Notes: a model not told the origin generated them from the letters alone. A stretch of DNA of 64,000 nucleotides from Flavobacterium cerinum (GCF_024496085.1 NZ_CP101751.1:3596001-3660000), one strand, 5' to 3'; shown: positions 35,270 through 43,589, counted from the stretch's first letter. A program made the numbers and translations.

Positions 35270-35587
35270 ATGAAAAAAAATATACTTTTTTTTACACTTG
35301 GTGCAAGCCTTAGTTTCATTGTAGCTTTTACTACTTATAATCGCAATAAGCAAGCGGAGGTTAACGAATATGAAGGTAAATTAATATTTTCAGACTGTGA
35401 ACCAACAAACCAAAGGTATACAATTGTAGACACAGAGAAAACGAGTGCGATTTATAATGTAAGCTATTTTTATCAAAAAAAGAGAATTGTATCTAATGCG
35501 CTAAAAAATGGCAAAGATTTCGATGCGATCATTTTCAAAGATGATGATAATAAAAACCTAAAAGGAATCCTGATAAAATTCAGATAA
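35270..35587 (+). CDS. Hypothetical exported protein (105 aa)
   Basis: An N-terminal hydrophobic segment (MKKNILFFTLGASLSFIVAFTT) precedes 80 soluble residues of unknown family. There is no lipobox. It is flanked on both sides by copies of the GGCTTTAGCC-form repeat, so it looks like a single-gene cassette. Confidence 0.55.
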   Translation: MKKNILFFTLGASLSFIVAFTTYNRNKQAEVNEYEGKLIFSDCEPTNQRYTIVDTEKTSAIYNVSYFYQKKRIVSNALKNGKDFDAIIFKDDDNKNLKGILIKFR

Positions 35588-35687
35588 GCAGCTAACGTAT
35601 ATCAAAACGAATACTTTTTCAAGGTATTTAATTAATATATAATCCTGATTACCAGTATTTTTTTTTAGATGTAAACCTTTGCTGAAT

Positions 35688-35776
35688 TGTGGTTCCGAAG
35701 GTTTGCTTCTCTTAATGAACGTGAATTACACGAGGCTTTAGCCGAACGGACGAAGTAAATCCGCGCGATCAGGAGT
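35688..35776. repeat. Dispersed repeat, GGCTTTAGCC form
   Basis: Contains a GATTCCGAAGG-like segment (here GTTCCGAAGG), then GAGGCTTTAGCCGAACGGAC and TAAATCCGCGCGATCAGG. It ends where the next lipoprotein gene ends, so repeat and gene stop abut. Confidence 0.8.
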
Positions 35777-36114
35777 TATTCAATTAAAAGGTATAAATTC
35801 TTTTTCTCATCCCAACACAATTTAGCCCGATGGTCTTTAAGCCAATTTTTCCATTTTATAACATCAGACATTGTAGGATGAAGCTTTCCCAAATAATTGC
35901 CGTCAGATTCTGATTCAATTAATGAAACGGATTCGATTCTTTCGACAATTGACGGTATGTCTTTTAGATTAACATTAGAATCCTTTATAGAATGAGTGAT
36001 ACCATCAAGGTCATTTTCAAATTGTTTAATTGCCAGCTCGTTATTACATTGAGCCTTACAGGAGATATTTGTAAGACTAAATAATATTGTTAACACTAAT
36101 ATCTTAATTCTCAT
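35776..36114 (-). CDS. Hypothetical lipoprotein, immunity candidate (112 aa)
   Basis: A signal peptide with a lipobox-like site (SLTNISCKAQ) precedes about 90 acidic residues of unknown family. The ATG overlaps, by four bases (ATGA), the end of an upstream frame that looks like a displaced toxin tail. Toxin-immunity pairs are typically coupled this way, so it is a plausible immunity protein acting in the periplasm. Confidence 0.65.
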   Translation of the reverse strand: MRIKILVLTILFSLTNISCKAQCNNELAIKQFENDLDGITHSIKDSNVNLKDIPSIVERIESVSLIESESDGNYLGKLHPTMSDVIKWKNWLKDHRAKLCWDEKKNLYLLIE

Positions 36115-36204
36115 CGTTTAACTTCTTTTACGTTATTATTCTCTATTATTATACTTGCTTTCACAGTTTCAGAACCCTTAGTATAATTAACATTCGTATT
36201 ACCC
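36111..36204 (-). pseudogene. Remnant of a protein C-terminus fused to repeat (toxin-tail candidate)
   Basis: An open frame reads SGNTNVNYTKGSETVKAS and then EVKR before a TGA that overlaps the ATG of the lipoprotein at 36114. The left end of this frame runs directly into repeat sequence (GCGCCATCGGG on the minus strand). The layout (repeat, then short C-terminal fragment, then coupled small lipoprotein) matches displaced toxin-immunity modules. The fragment is too short to identify. Confidence 0.4.
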
Positions 36205-36225
36205 GATGGCGCGGATTTTATACGC

Positions 36226-36798
36226 TTAATGGATGTTTTCTTTTTTGACTTTATTGACAATATCAATATACACACTTTTCATCTTAGTGTCATTTTTCAA
36301 AGTCTTCAAGATCTTTTTAGAAATGCCATCATCAAAATGAGGTTCATCGCTAAAAAAGTACCAAAATCCTTTGATTTCTTTTTCATTTTTACTGTTAAGT
36401 CTTTTTAAAAACAATTCACTATTTGCCAAAAAATAGTCCCTTACTTTTTCCTGAAAGGAATTCACGGAATCGGCATCCCATTTTCCGTCTTTACTAATGT
36501 GTATAAGCTTATCAATAAATGCTTCTTTCTTTAATGCAGAAGCCGTTTCAAAGAAAAATACAAGATGGTTTTCTGAATTTGAATAATTAGGTGCTTCCCC
36601 TTTAATATTGTCATAACCATACTCTTTTAGAAACTCCTGAAAAGTTGTCGGAAAACTGTTAAAAAAAGACATTTTACATTCGACTGACGAATGCTTTTTA
36701 CAGCTTTCAAGAATAGTCGCCAAATTGTTTTTTTTGTTTTGTGAGTGACAGCTTATCGTGATAATAAGCACTAACGTGAATAGTTTAAAATTCCACAT
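36226..36798 (-). CDS. Hypothetical lipoprotein (190 aa)
   Basis: The signal peptide ends ITISCHS, a usable lipobox. The mature protein is charged and helical, with KGFWYFFSDEPHFDDG near residue 145. No family was recognised. It lies on the same strand as the RHS operon and between repeat fragments, and could be an orphan immunity protein. Confidence 0.65.
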   Translation of the reverse strand: MWNFKLFTLVLIITISCHSQNKKNNLATILESCKKHSSVECKMSFFNSFPTTFQEFLKEYGYDNIKGEAPNYSNSENHLVFFFETASALKKEAFIDKLIHISKDGKWDADSVNSFQEKVRDYFLANSELFLKRLNSKNEKEIKGFWYFFSDEPHFDDGISKKILKTLKNDTKMKSVYIDIVNKVKKENIH

Positions 36799-36841
36799 AA
36801 TTCGTTTTCTAATTTTGTTTTACCTACTCTAATCGCAGAAT

Positions 36842-37078
36842 TTATTTCTCCTGTAGCGAATATGTTGTCGATTCTTTATCGAAACCATCCCAAAAGATAT
36901 GTAATCTCTTGCAACTTTTGCATTCTATTATTATTTTCATTTTCATATAGATCGCTTCTGCATCGACCATTCCTGAAAAATGATCATATTCAACATCTGA
37001 AATTACTAAATATTGATTCGGATCGGGTATCCCGCCTAAACCTATTATGTTTCCGCAATTGCATTTTATTTTCGGCAT
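36842..37078 (-). CDS. Small zinc-ribbon-like protein (78 aa)
   Basis: The protein has CNC at residues 6-8 and CKSC near 53-56, giving a four-cysteine zinc-ribbon pattern around a beta sheet. It is cytoplasmic. A degraded copy of its first 20 or so codons and upstream DNA reappears at 41113-41240, so this gene took part in a repeat-mediated duplication. It could be an immunity protein; the function is unknown. Confidence 0.65.
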   Translation of the reverse strand: MPKIKCNCGNIIGLGGIPDPNQYLVISDVEYDHFSGMVDAEAIYMKMKIIIECKSCKRLHIFWDGFDKESTTYSLQEK

Positions 37079-37127
37079 CTTTTACATTCCCATTATATTG
37101 GGCTATCTTTTATTCTATTAAAAACAA

Positions 37128-37218
37128 AACTACAACTTTTTAGGGTTGTAGTTTGCTCTTTCTTTATTGGCACGGATTGCACCCGAGGCTTTAACGAAGT
37201 AAATCCGCGCGATCAGGT
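37128..37218. repeat. Dispersed repeat with CTACAAC hairpin
   Basis: Begins with the perfect stem ACTACAAC/GTTGTAGT around TTTTTAGG, continues with GGCACGGATTGCACCCGAGG, and ends AAATCCGCGCGATCAGG. Compared with other copies it has lost the AGCCGAACGG segment. Confidence 0.85.
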
Positions 37219-37242
37219 TATTGATTTTGATCCATTTTATAT

Positions 37243-37599
37243 TTACTCTACTGTTAAAATCTTGATTCCAAAAATATTCAGCACATCAGTAGCATAATAT
37301 TGCCCCGCATATTTCAATACTTTTTTCCTTCTCCAAAATGGCAAATTAGAATCATTAGAATCCGTAAAATTTAAAATTTCAACAAATTCACTGTCAATCA
37401 TATTAATTTCCTTAACTATCTCATCCTTATAATTCAATCCGAAAAAATTATCTGATAAAATAAATTCTTGCAATTCCTCTCTTATTTTTAAATCATAATC
37501 AAACTCGTAAATTGATTCACAATAACCAATTTTACAATCTTCAACAAAATCTTTCCAACTGTTCTTTAACTCGAGTAAACTACTTGCTGAACTATCCAT
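37243..37599 (-). CDS. Hypothetical acidic protein (118 aa), immunity-like
   Basis: A cytoplasmic, strongly acidic protein with helices (MDSSASSLLELKNSWKDF, then EELQEFILSD) and a Trp-Arg-Arg-Lys stretch near 95. I recognise no family. Both ends lie within 50 bp of repeats, making it a one-gene cassette on the RHS strand. The size and acidity fit a cytoplasmic immunity protein, by inference. Confidence 0.6.
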   Translation of the reverse strand: MDSSASSLLELKNSWKDFVEDCKIGYCESIYEFDYDLKIREELQEFILSDNFFGLNYKDEIVKEINMIDSEFVEILNFTDSNDSNLPFWRRKKVLKYAGQYYATDVLNIFGIKILTVE

Positions 37600-37637
37600 T
37601 TGCTTAATATGTTTTTACTTAATTAATATACCATTGA

Positions 37638-37806
37638 ACCCGATGGAGCGGATTTGCAACCCAGATGGAGCGGATTTGCAATCCGTTCCATAATTAGAGT
37701 AGGTAAATTGAGACAACTATATACTCCCATAAAAAAAACTACAACTTTTTAGGGCTGAAGTTTCTCTCATGATTTGCACGGATTGCAAATCCGCGCGATC
37801 GGGGTT
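37638..37806. repeat. Full-length MITE-like repeat with inverted ends
   Basis: The left end reads ACCCGATGGAGCGGATTTGC (with a tandem duplication of itself). The right end read backward gives AACCCCGATCGCGCGGATTT, so the ends are inverted copies of about 25 bp. The middle holds TCCATAATTAGAGTAGGT and the CTACAAC-TTTTTAGG segment. The length of about 170 bp and lack of coding capacity fit a MITE. No clear target duplication was seen. Confidence 0.8.
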
Positions 37807-37848
37807 TTGAGAGTTATCATTATAACCTTTATAGACTAAAATTATTTA

Positions 37849-39519
37849 TTATAAGTCAGGAATAGAATCTGCTTTCATCATTACACTTTTTTCAACGTAA
37901 AATGAGCCATTAAGCTCAATATATTTTAATATTACATCATCATCTGGATTAATGTTTCTTAAGGTGTTGATAAAACTTTGAGAATCATATACATTATTCC
38001 CATTTATAGATGTTATAAAGGTACCTGAAACAATATTTCTTCTATGTAAAGCAGAACCTTCAGCTATCCCTCCTAAAATTATCCCTTTAAATAATTGATT
38101 GTAATAAACAAAACCGTTACTATTTAAATGTCCATAAAATTGATGAGGAATTCCTCCAATTAAGCCGATATCTCCTTTATAATTTACATCTTTTTGCGAG
38201 TTTATTTTTTCCGTAATAGAATGTTGAACACTGACTCTTTTTAATTGACTCCAATCTTTATGTTGCTCAAACTCATTATTATCAACAATTACCCTTCTAA
38301 AATCATTATTCCCTTTAACCTTATAATCTCCCCACCTTACTCCATTTGCAATAAATCCTACATAGTCTTTTCTTGAAAGAGCAGCAGCTGCCTTAGCTAT
38401 ATCAACTTCAAGATTAGGGTCGTTATTTTGCAAAGACTTTACATAGTCATCATGAATTTTCTGCAATTCTATATTACCTTCTAGTTTTGCTATTTCGGCA
38501 GCCTTTAAATGATTCTCTATTGCTTGGGATTGACTTAGTATTGGAAAAAAAGCATTCTCAAATTGTTGTATCATTCTATCATCTGCATCAAACATTTCAA
38601 CAGATGTACTACTATAAGTAGCTCCTTTATAATTACTTTGCGCAGTATAATTAAAAGAGGATTTTATAGACTTCCTTCTACTACCAAAACCTAAAAATGA
38701 CCAGCCACTAGAACTTTGGCTGACCATACTTTTCTGAGCTTCATCAAGAAATTGATTTACAATAGTTTTAGCATCAAATGTAGCATCTACATAACTATTT
38801 TGTGAGTCTCTAAATTTATACGATATATATATCGAATAATCACCTGAAGCAATTCTGTTTTTAACATAATTAGAAGGATTTTTAAATGATATTTTATTGT
38901 TTCCAATATAAGTTCCATAGTAACTTTTATTATAAACAACATCATCATCTATTTCTAATGTTATTTGAACTTCTGATAAGGATACTAACTCAGGTTTATA
39001 GCTTTTATATTTTTCGGATAGTTCGTTTTGCTTCTTTAAAGACTCCTCATATTTTTGAGTTTGCGCATATATTTGAGTAGAAAAAAAACCAGCCGCATTC
39101 GGATGAATTATTAGATTTCCAAAATTATCTTTTAATAAAGGCCTATAATAAGCCAAGATACTAATTCCATCTAAATTTGAACCAATTGAAGGTATTTCAT
39201 ATTTGGTAGGTAATTTTGAAATGAAAGTAATTGGAATAGAAATTGAATAGATGTTACCATTACTTGTAATTGCATTGCCATCAGAATCAAAGTATTTTAT
39301 ATCATCGTCATCAATCTCTATAATTGGCATTATAAAGATTCTACCACTCTTATTATCAGGAACATTTTCTACAAAACCATGAGTTTTATACAATTCATAC
39401 TTCCCAGAATTTCCGATTGTATAATATTCATTTACTTGAAACCATTTGGAATTTGAAGTAACTTGTCCATAGCTATATGCTATAAAGAGAATCAAAAAGA
39501 TAAAGTACATTTTTTTCAT
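37849..39519 (-). CDS. Secreted protein with C-terminal PDZ-like domain (556 aa)
   Basis: A signal peptide (MKKMYFIFLILFIAYSYGQ) is followed by a beta-rich N-terminal half, a helical KLEGNIELQKIHDDY segment near 350, and a C-terminal PDZ-like domain. The last contains GIILGGIAEGSALHRRNIVSG, read in two parts, then FITSINGNNV and FINTLRNINPDDDVIL (residues about 475-545). No protease motif is present, so it is likely a binding or scaffold protein. It begins 10 bp after a frameshifted DUF5675 gene, with which it forms an operon. Confidence 0.7.
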   Translation of the reverse strand: MKKMYFIFLILFIAYSYGQVTSNSKWFQVNEYYTIGNSGKYELYKTHGFVENVPDNKSGRIFIMPIIEIDDDDIKYFDSDGNAITSNGNIYSISIPITFISKLPTKYEIPSIGSNLDGISILAYYRPLLKDNFGNLIIHPNAAGFFSTQIYAQTQKYEESLKKQNELSEKYKSYKPELVSLSEVQITLEIDDDVVYNKSYYGTYIGNNKISFKNPSNYVKNRIASGDYSIYISYKFRDSQNSYVDATFDAKTIVNQFLDEAQKSMVSQSSSGWSFLGFGSRRKSIKSSFNYTAQSNYKGATYSSTSVEMFDADDRMIQQFENAFFPILSQSQAIENHLKAAEIAKLEGNIELQKIHDDYVKSLQNNDPNLEVDIAKAAAALSRKDYVGFIANGVRWGDYKVKGNNDFRRVIVDNNEFEQHKDWSQLKRVSVQHSITEKINSQKDVNYKGDIGLIGGIPHQFYGHLNSNGFVYYNQLFKGIILGGIAEGSALHRRNIVSGTFITSINGNNVYDSQSFINTLRNINPDDDVILKYIELNGSFYVEKSVMMKADSIPDL

Positions 39520-39528
39520 ATGACCTAA

Positions 39529-40001
39529 TTATTTAAAAGTTACGATGATTTTTTTATTAGGACTACTGTTCGGTGTGCTTGAACCATAAAATACTTCTTT
39601 CAACTTATAATAAGCAGTCGAACTATTGAGTACGCTACAATTGTCAATCTTGGCATCTGTCCCGACTAAAATGCAGCCTTCTATTTGAGTTGTATAATTA
39701 CCCATGTGAATTTGTCCGCCAGTTCTATTAGGAACATTTTCCAACTGAATTCTCCATCCATCAGTTTTGTCATATCTTAATATGCCATGGTAAATACCTA
39801 CAGGAATACAACTAATATTATTTGAATTGTCTTTCCATGGCAATTCAAGTGTACAACAGATAACCCTTTCATTTGCTATAAGATAGCCCATTGTGCAATT
39901 ATCTGACCAAAGCTTTCTTCAATAGCTAATTCAAAATTTTCTTGTGAATAACAAATGGAAGAAAGAAGTAATATTAATGAGGTTAACAATGCTGATTTCA
40001 T
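39529..40001 (-). pseudogene. DUF5675 gene with N-terminal frameshift
   Basis: A signal peptide frame starts at 40001 (MKSALLTSLILLLSSICYSQ) and reads ENFELAIEESFGQ. It then stops at 39876. The next frame carries the DUF5675 body (TMGYLIANERVIC, SCIPVGIYHG, RIQLENVPNRTG, GCILVG). In intact DUF5675 proteins the phrase ending in SFGQ runs directly into NCTMGYLI, so one base is missing around 39903 and the gene is split. The 120-residue ORF starting at 39891 is the downstream half. It could be a real lesion or an assembly error. Confidence 0.75.
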
Positions 40002-40166
40002 ATTTTTCTTTTTTATTTGTTCTAGTTTTTATAAGCTCATCCATGTATTAGTAATTTTTTTTTGGATTGACACAAAGGAGATATAAATTTACTAAATAAG
40101 ACGAGTCCAACAATCCCTATTTATAGTGATTTTCTTACTCTCTAAGTTTAGTTATTGCTATAAAAT
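40002..40166. other. Short intergenic spacer
   Basis: This 165-bp AT-rich gap lies between the DUF5675 remnant and the recombinase remnant. It shows no repeat copy, hairpin or coding frame. Confidence 0.4.
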
Positions 40167-40922
40167 CTAAATCAAGGGAAAATACCTGTTTATAGGCTCT
40201 CGCTCTGCATTCACATCAATCCGTATATATTTCTCTGTTGTCCCTGGTCATTTATGTCCAACCAACTCTTGAACCTTTACCAAGTCATATTTCTTTTCAT
40301 TGAGCCAATTACAAATAACACTCATCCTAATGGTTTGAGGATTCAGTTTTCTATCTGGAAAGAGGCTCTTTAATGATTCAGTTACCGAGTGAATTCCATC
40401 AACTGAAATCGGCTTCCCTAACTTTTTCAAAATCAGTTTATCACTTTTGCATCGAAGCATCTTTGGTCTTACCTCATCAATGTATTTGGATAATGGTAAT
40501 ATCTGTTTATTGAGTAGTTCAAGAGTTCTTCTATTCAGGGTTTTGGAAGCCTTGATGTAGATTGTTCCGTTTTCCAAATCAATGTTTTTCAATTCCAGAT
40601 TCGTGATTTCGTCACTGGTTAGCCCTTGATAAATCAAAAGCGATAAAAGCACATTGTTTCGGGTTTCTAAAAACCAGTAGCTATTTTCTCCTTGTAATAA
40701 TAATTGCAATTCTTCACTGCTAAACAAATCCTGTAACTGAATATCTTGATTCGCTTTATTTTTGATATTCAGTTTCTTGCTGGGATGGTCTTTTCTCGCT
40801 CCAGTCATTACCAAGTATTCATAGTATCTTTTGATGGCAGATAAGATTTGGATTCGGTATTGAACATTGGTTTGTTTTTGTATTACCTCATCCATATATC
40901 TGATAATATCCTGAAACTTATA
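40167..40922 (-). pseudogene. Tyrosine recombinase gene inactivated by an in-frame stop and 5' truncation
   Basis: The frame reads as a tyrosine recombinase from YKFQDIIRYMDEV through LLIYQGLTSDEITNL and a late NPQTIRMSVI-type box to LVGHK. There a TGA (40248-40250) replaces the usual Trp codon. Beyond it the frame continues PGTTEKYIRI, carrying the likely catalytic Tyr, to a natural stop at 40167. At the other end the frame meets the repeat at 40922, so the N-terminal DNA-binding part is missing. It could once have moved the island's cassettes; it is now nonfunctional unless read through. Confidence 0.8.
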
Positions 40923-41112
40923 CCCCCGATGGAGCGGATTTGCAATCCGCTCTATAATTAGATTAGGTCAATTTCATAATTGCACAATCCCATAAAAAAC
41001 TACAACTTTTTAGGACCGAAGTTTCTCTAATGATTTGCACAGATTGAAAATCTGCACGATCGGGGTTACAGTTTGTCTTATAATTTGCACGGATTGCAAA
41101 TCCGCGTTATCT
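40922..41112. repeat. MITE-like repeat followed by a second partial unit
   Basis: The left end CCCCGATGGAGCGGATTTGC is intact. The middle has TAATTAGATTAGGT and the CTACAAC segment, and the right end is GCACGATCGGGGTT. It is followed at once by a second partial unit (TTGCACGGATTGCAAATCC). The left end coincides with the truncated 5' edge of the recombinase gene. Confidence 0.8.
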
Positions 41113-41225
41113 ATCAGGGATCGGGTATCACGCCTAAACCTATTATGCTTCCGCAATTGCATTTTATTTTCGGCATCTTTTACATTCCCTTTATATTGGG
41201 CTATATTTTATTCTATTAAAAACAA
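41113..41225 (-). pseudogene. Duplicated 5' fragment of the 78-residue zinc-ribbon gene
   Basis: This stretch repeats 37019-37127 with only a few changes: GGATCGGGTATC, the codons for the first 20 or so residues (MPKIKCNCGS-type start), the ATG and 45 bp upstream. The copy is cut off at GGATCGGG, exactly where the dispersed repeat also contains GATCGGG, so the duplication joint falls in shared sequence. It cannot encode a whole protein. Confidence 0.75.
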
Positions 41226-41325
41226 AACTACAACTTTTTAGGGTTGTAGTTTGCCCTTTCTTTATTGGCACGGATTGCACCCGAGGCTTTAGCCGAACGG
41301 ACGAAGTAAATCCGCGCTATCTGAT
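41226..41325. repeat. Dispersed repeat, GGCTTTAGCC form with CTACAAC hairpin
   Basis: Near-identical to 37128-37218 but keeps GGCTTTAGCCGAACGGAC. It starts with the perfect ACTACAAC/GTTGTAGT stem and ends AAATCCGCGCTATC. Confidence 0.85.
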
Positions 41326-41335
41326 TCTTAAACCA

Positions 41336-41476
41336 CTAATCGTTTGGTTTATGTTTATGCGGTTTTAAGTCAGGATGTTTTTCCTTATTGGGTGGATTAA
41401 CCCGTGGTCTTTTATCAGGGGTTCCATCTTGTTTTTTTGGTTTAGGGCCCGGTTTAATTGCATGAATTTGTTCCAT
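41336..41476 (-). CDS. Small proline- and lysine-rich protein (46 aa)
   Basis: An ATG at 41476 opens a 46-residue frame, MEQIHAIKPGPKPKKQ, then a run with RPRVNPPNKEKHPD and HKHKPND. The composition (Pro, Lys, His) is far from that of random AT-rich frames. It has an AT-rich leader of about 100 bp to the next gene's end. It has no signal peptide and I recognise no family. It could be the tail of a displaced toxin or a real micro-protein. Confidence 0.4.
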   Translation of the reverse strand: MEQIHAIKPGPKPKKQDGTPDKRPRVNPPNKEKHPDLKPHKHKPND

Positions 41477-41587
41477 AATAATTATTTTAAAGTTTGATTA
41501 TACATTTCAAAATAACATGAAAAATAAATTATTTAGTTACGAAAAACCGTAACAAGGAAATAAATTCCAGCATATCACGTTGTATTT

Positions 41588-42100
41588 TTAGTCTCTTACA
41601 TACCAATTTTCTTTATAGTATTTAAAAGACATAAAATTCTTTTTAATTTTTAGTTTATTTCTTTCTTGATGTAAAAACAATAAATAAGGTTTCATATCTA
41701 TAAAGAAAGGATTAACTGAAAAATTATTATCATTATCAACACTCAAATAAGGAAAATCATATTTTCTGTATTTATATATCAAACTTTCAATCTGTTTTTC
41801 CCTTTCATTACTTAGATTTTGATCAACTCTTTTAATTTTATCAATTTTACCACTGATTTTATTCACTGTTACAAAGCAAATTACATCATCTATATTGGCA
41901 TCGGAATCTGAAACTATATAAATTGTTTCGTTAAACGTTTTTTGACGAATGGCTATTGTATAATCTTTGAATTCTGAAAAATCTTTTATATGATATAAAT
42001 TAATAAAATCATCTATATTCTGCTTTTTTATTTCATTTTTCGAGCAATTACTAACTGTTATACCAATAATAATAAGTGCTAAATATTTAATTTTTCTCAT
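41588..42100 (-). CDS. Hypothetical lipoprotein (170 aa)
   Basis: The signal peptide ends ITVSNCSKN, a lipobox. The mature part is alpha/beta with TIYIVSDSDANIDDVICFV near residue 65. The family is unknown. The start codon lies only about 15 bp from a full repeat copy, so its promoter must be in or beyond the repeat. It is an orphan immunity candidate. Confidence 0.65.
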   Translation of the reverse strand: MRKIKYLALIIIGITVSNCSKNEIKKQNIDDFINLYHIKDFSEFKDYTIAIRQKTFNETIYIVSDSDANIDDVICFVTVNKISGKIDKIKRVDQNLSNEREKQIESLIYKYRKYDFPYLSVDNDNNFSVNPFFIDMKPYLLFLHQERNKLKIKKNFMSFKYYKENWYVRD

Positions 42101-42115
42101 AATATCTTACTTTAT

Positions 42116-42345
42116 CCGATTGAGTAGATTTTCAATCCGCTCCATAATTAGATTAGGTGAATTTCATAATTGCACAATCCCATAAAAAACTACAACTTTT
42201 TAGGACTGAAGTTTCTCTCTTGATTTGCACAGATTACAAATCCGTAAGATCGGGGTTGCAGTTTGTCTTATAATTTACACGGATTGCAAATCCGCGTTAT
42301 AGGGGTTTAACTGAGCGGACGAAGGAAATCCGTGCTATAGGTGGG
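42116..42345. repeat. MITE-like repeat plus partial units
   Basis: The left end is decayed (CCGATTGAGTAGATTTTC). The middle is intact, with TAATTAGATTAGGTG and CTACAAC-TTTTTAGG, and the right end is GTAAGATCGGGGTT. A second TTACACGGATTGCAAATCCG unit and a third piece ending CCGTGCTATAGG follow. Confidence 0.8.
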
Positions 42346-42354
42346 AGTTCAAAC

Positions 42355-42957
42355 CTACCACCATAGAACACTTTCTTTTGCTTTCTTAAATTTGAACTTT
42401 AAATTTTGGTTAATATCTATAGAATCTGTTATTACTTCTTTACGATAATCATAACAATCTTCAAATCTTGCCAAAATTGTATAATCAACATCGAGCAATA
42501 AAGTTTCTTTTCTAGAATCATAACCGTTCTCTTCATAATATACTTTATAAATATTTTTATAATCTTTAAAATTCGTTTTTCCTTTATTACATAAATAAAA
42601 GTTTTCTAATCTATTATGTACATGAAAACAAGTGTCTGTTTTTGTTGGAGAAAAATATAACGATTTAGAATAGTCATTTTTTATATTTGAAAATATAAAA
42701 AGATCTATTCCTTTCTTATAAAATGAGCGTTTATAATCAAATGTTTTCTTCCCATCTAAATCAATCTTTAAATATTTCTCTCTAATTGTATCGGTATTAA
42801 ATTCATATTTTCTTAACGAAAATCCAATTAAACTATCTTTTTCAGAATATAATTTATAGTAAATATTTTTCTCTTTAGTTTTTTCTATATTACTGTGACA
42901 TGAAGCCAAAATCTGTAAAAACAGAACACATATAGTTAGTATTATGCTTTTTTTCAT
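42355..42957 (-). CDS. Hypothetical lipoprotein (200 aa)
   Basis: The signal peptide MKKSIILTICVLFLQILASC has a clear lipobox. The mature region is basic and beta-rich (FYLCNKGKTNFKDY, then LLLDVDYTILARF), with no recognised family. The first codons (MKKSII) and about 40 bp of upstream DNA are nearly identical to those of the membrane protein gene at 43529. This suggests the leader, not the protein, was duplicated. Immunity candidate by context. Confidence 0.65.
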   Translation of the reverse strand: MKKSIILTICVLFLQILASCHSNIEKTKEKNIYYKLYSEKDSLIGFSLRKYEFNTDTIREKYLKIDLDGKKTFDYKRSFYKKGIDLFIFSNIKNDYSKSLYFSPTKTDTCFHVHNRLENFYLCNKGKTNFKDYKNIYKVYYEENGYDSRKETLLLDVDYTILARFEDCYDYRKEVITDSIDINQNLKFKFKKAKESVLWW

Positions 42958-42984
42958 TTTATTTATTTTTTAAGAGTGTTAAAC

Positions 42985-43155
42985 CTGATGACGTGGATTT
43001 GCAATCCGTCTCATAATATGTAGGGGTAGTTATTATAATTGTACAACTCATAAAAAAACAAAACTACCCCTTTAAAGGGGTGTAGCTTGTCTTATAATTT
43101 GCACGGATACACCCGAGACTTTAGCCAAACGGACGTAATAAATACGCGCTATAAG
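42985..43155. repeat. Dispersed repeat with altered, base-paired hairpin
   Basis: Carries CTGATGACGTGGATTTGC at the left and CGGATACACCCGAGAC toward the right. Its hairpin is CTACCCC-TTTAA-AGGGGTGTAG instead of CTACAAC...GTTGTAG. Both arms changed in step, so pairing is kept. Confidence 0.75.
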
Positions 43156-43202
43156 GCAACACAATTATTGAGACTTAATAAAATCCCAATGTCATTCTTT
43201 TA

Positions 43203-43529
43203 TTAATCATTTACAATATATATTATCACCTCATATATAAAATAAAACAGCCAACCAATATAAAAAATGACTGATGGTAAAACTAAATAAAAGGATTTAA
43301 AAGGACTTTTAAATTTATTTCTGTAATAAAACATAAACACTTTTAATGTCAAAATCAAATTAAGTATAAAAATTGGTAAGTGTATAAAATACGATATAAA
43401 AACATATGTTTTCCTCATATTAAAACCTTCGACAGAGATACATTTATTAATTATGACAAATTCTAAAATTATCATAATCAAAAATAAAGCTAGTGACCAA
43501 TATGATGCTGATATTATGCTTTTTTTCAT
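43203..43529 (-). CDS. Hypothetical membrane protein (108 aa)
   Basis: Three hydrophobic segments are visible (about 10-28, 45-66, 83-104), with short charged loops. It is AT-rich and has no recognised family. It shares its 5' leader and MKKSII start with the lipoprotein gene at 42957. It could be an immunity protein for a membrane-active toxin. Confidence 0.6.
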   Translation of the reverse strand: MKKSIISASYWSLALFLIMIILEFVIINKCISVEGFNMRKTYVFISYFIHLPIFILNLILTLKVFMFYYRNKFKSPFKSFYLVLPSVIFYIGWLFYFIYEVIIYIVND

Positions 43530-43589
43530 TTTATTTATTTTCTAAGAGTGTTAAAACCATTAGTTAAAGCTCGTTGGTCGGTTTTTGTA

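Noticed and set aside
36862..37143. 93-codon plus-strand frame, with related frames at 41035-41241 and 45377-45562
   Set aside because: They are antisense readings of the zinc-ribbon gene and of the repeats. Their shared C-terminal sequence comes from the duplicated DNA, not from conserved proteins.
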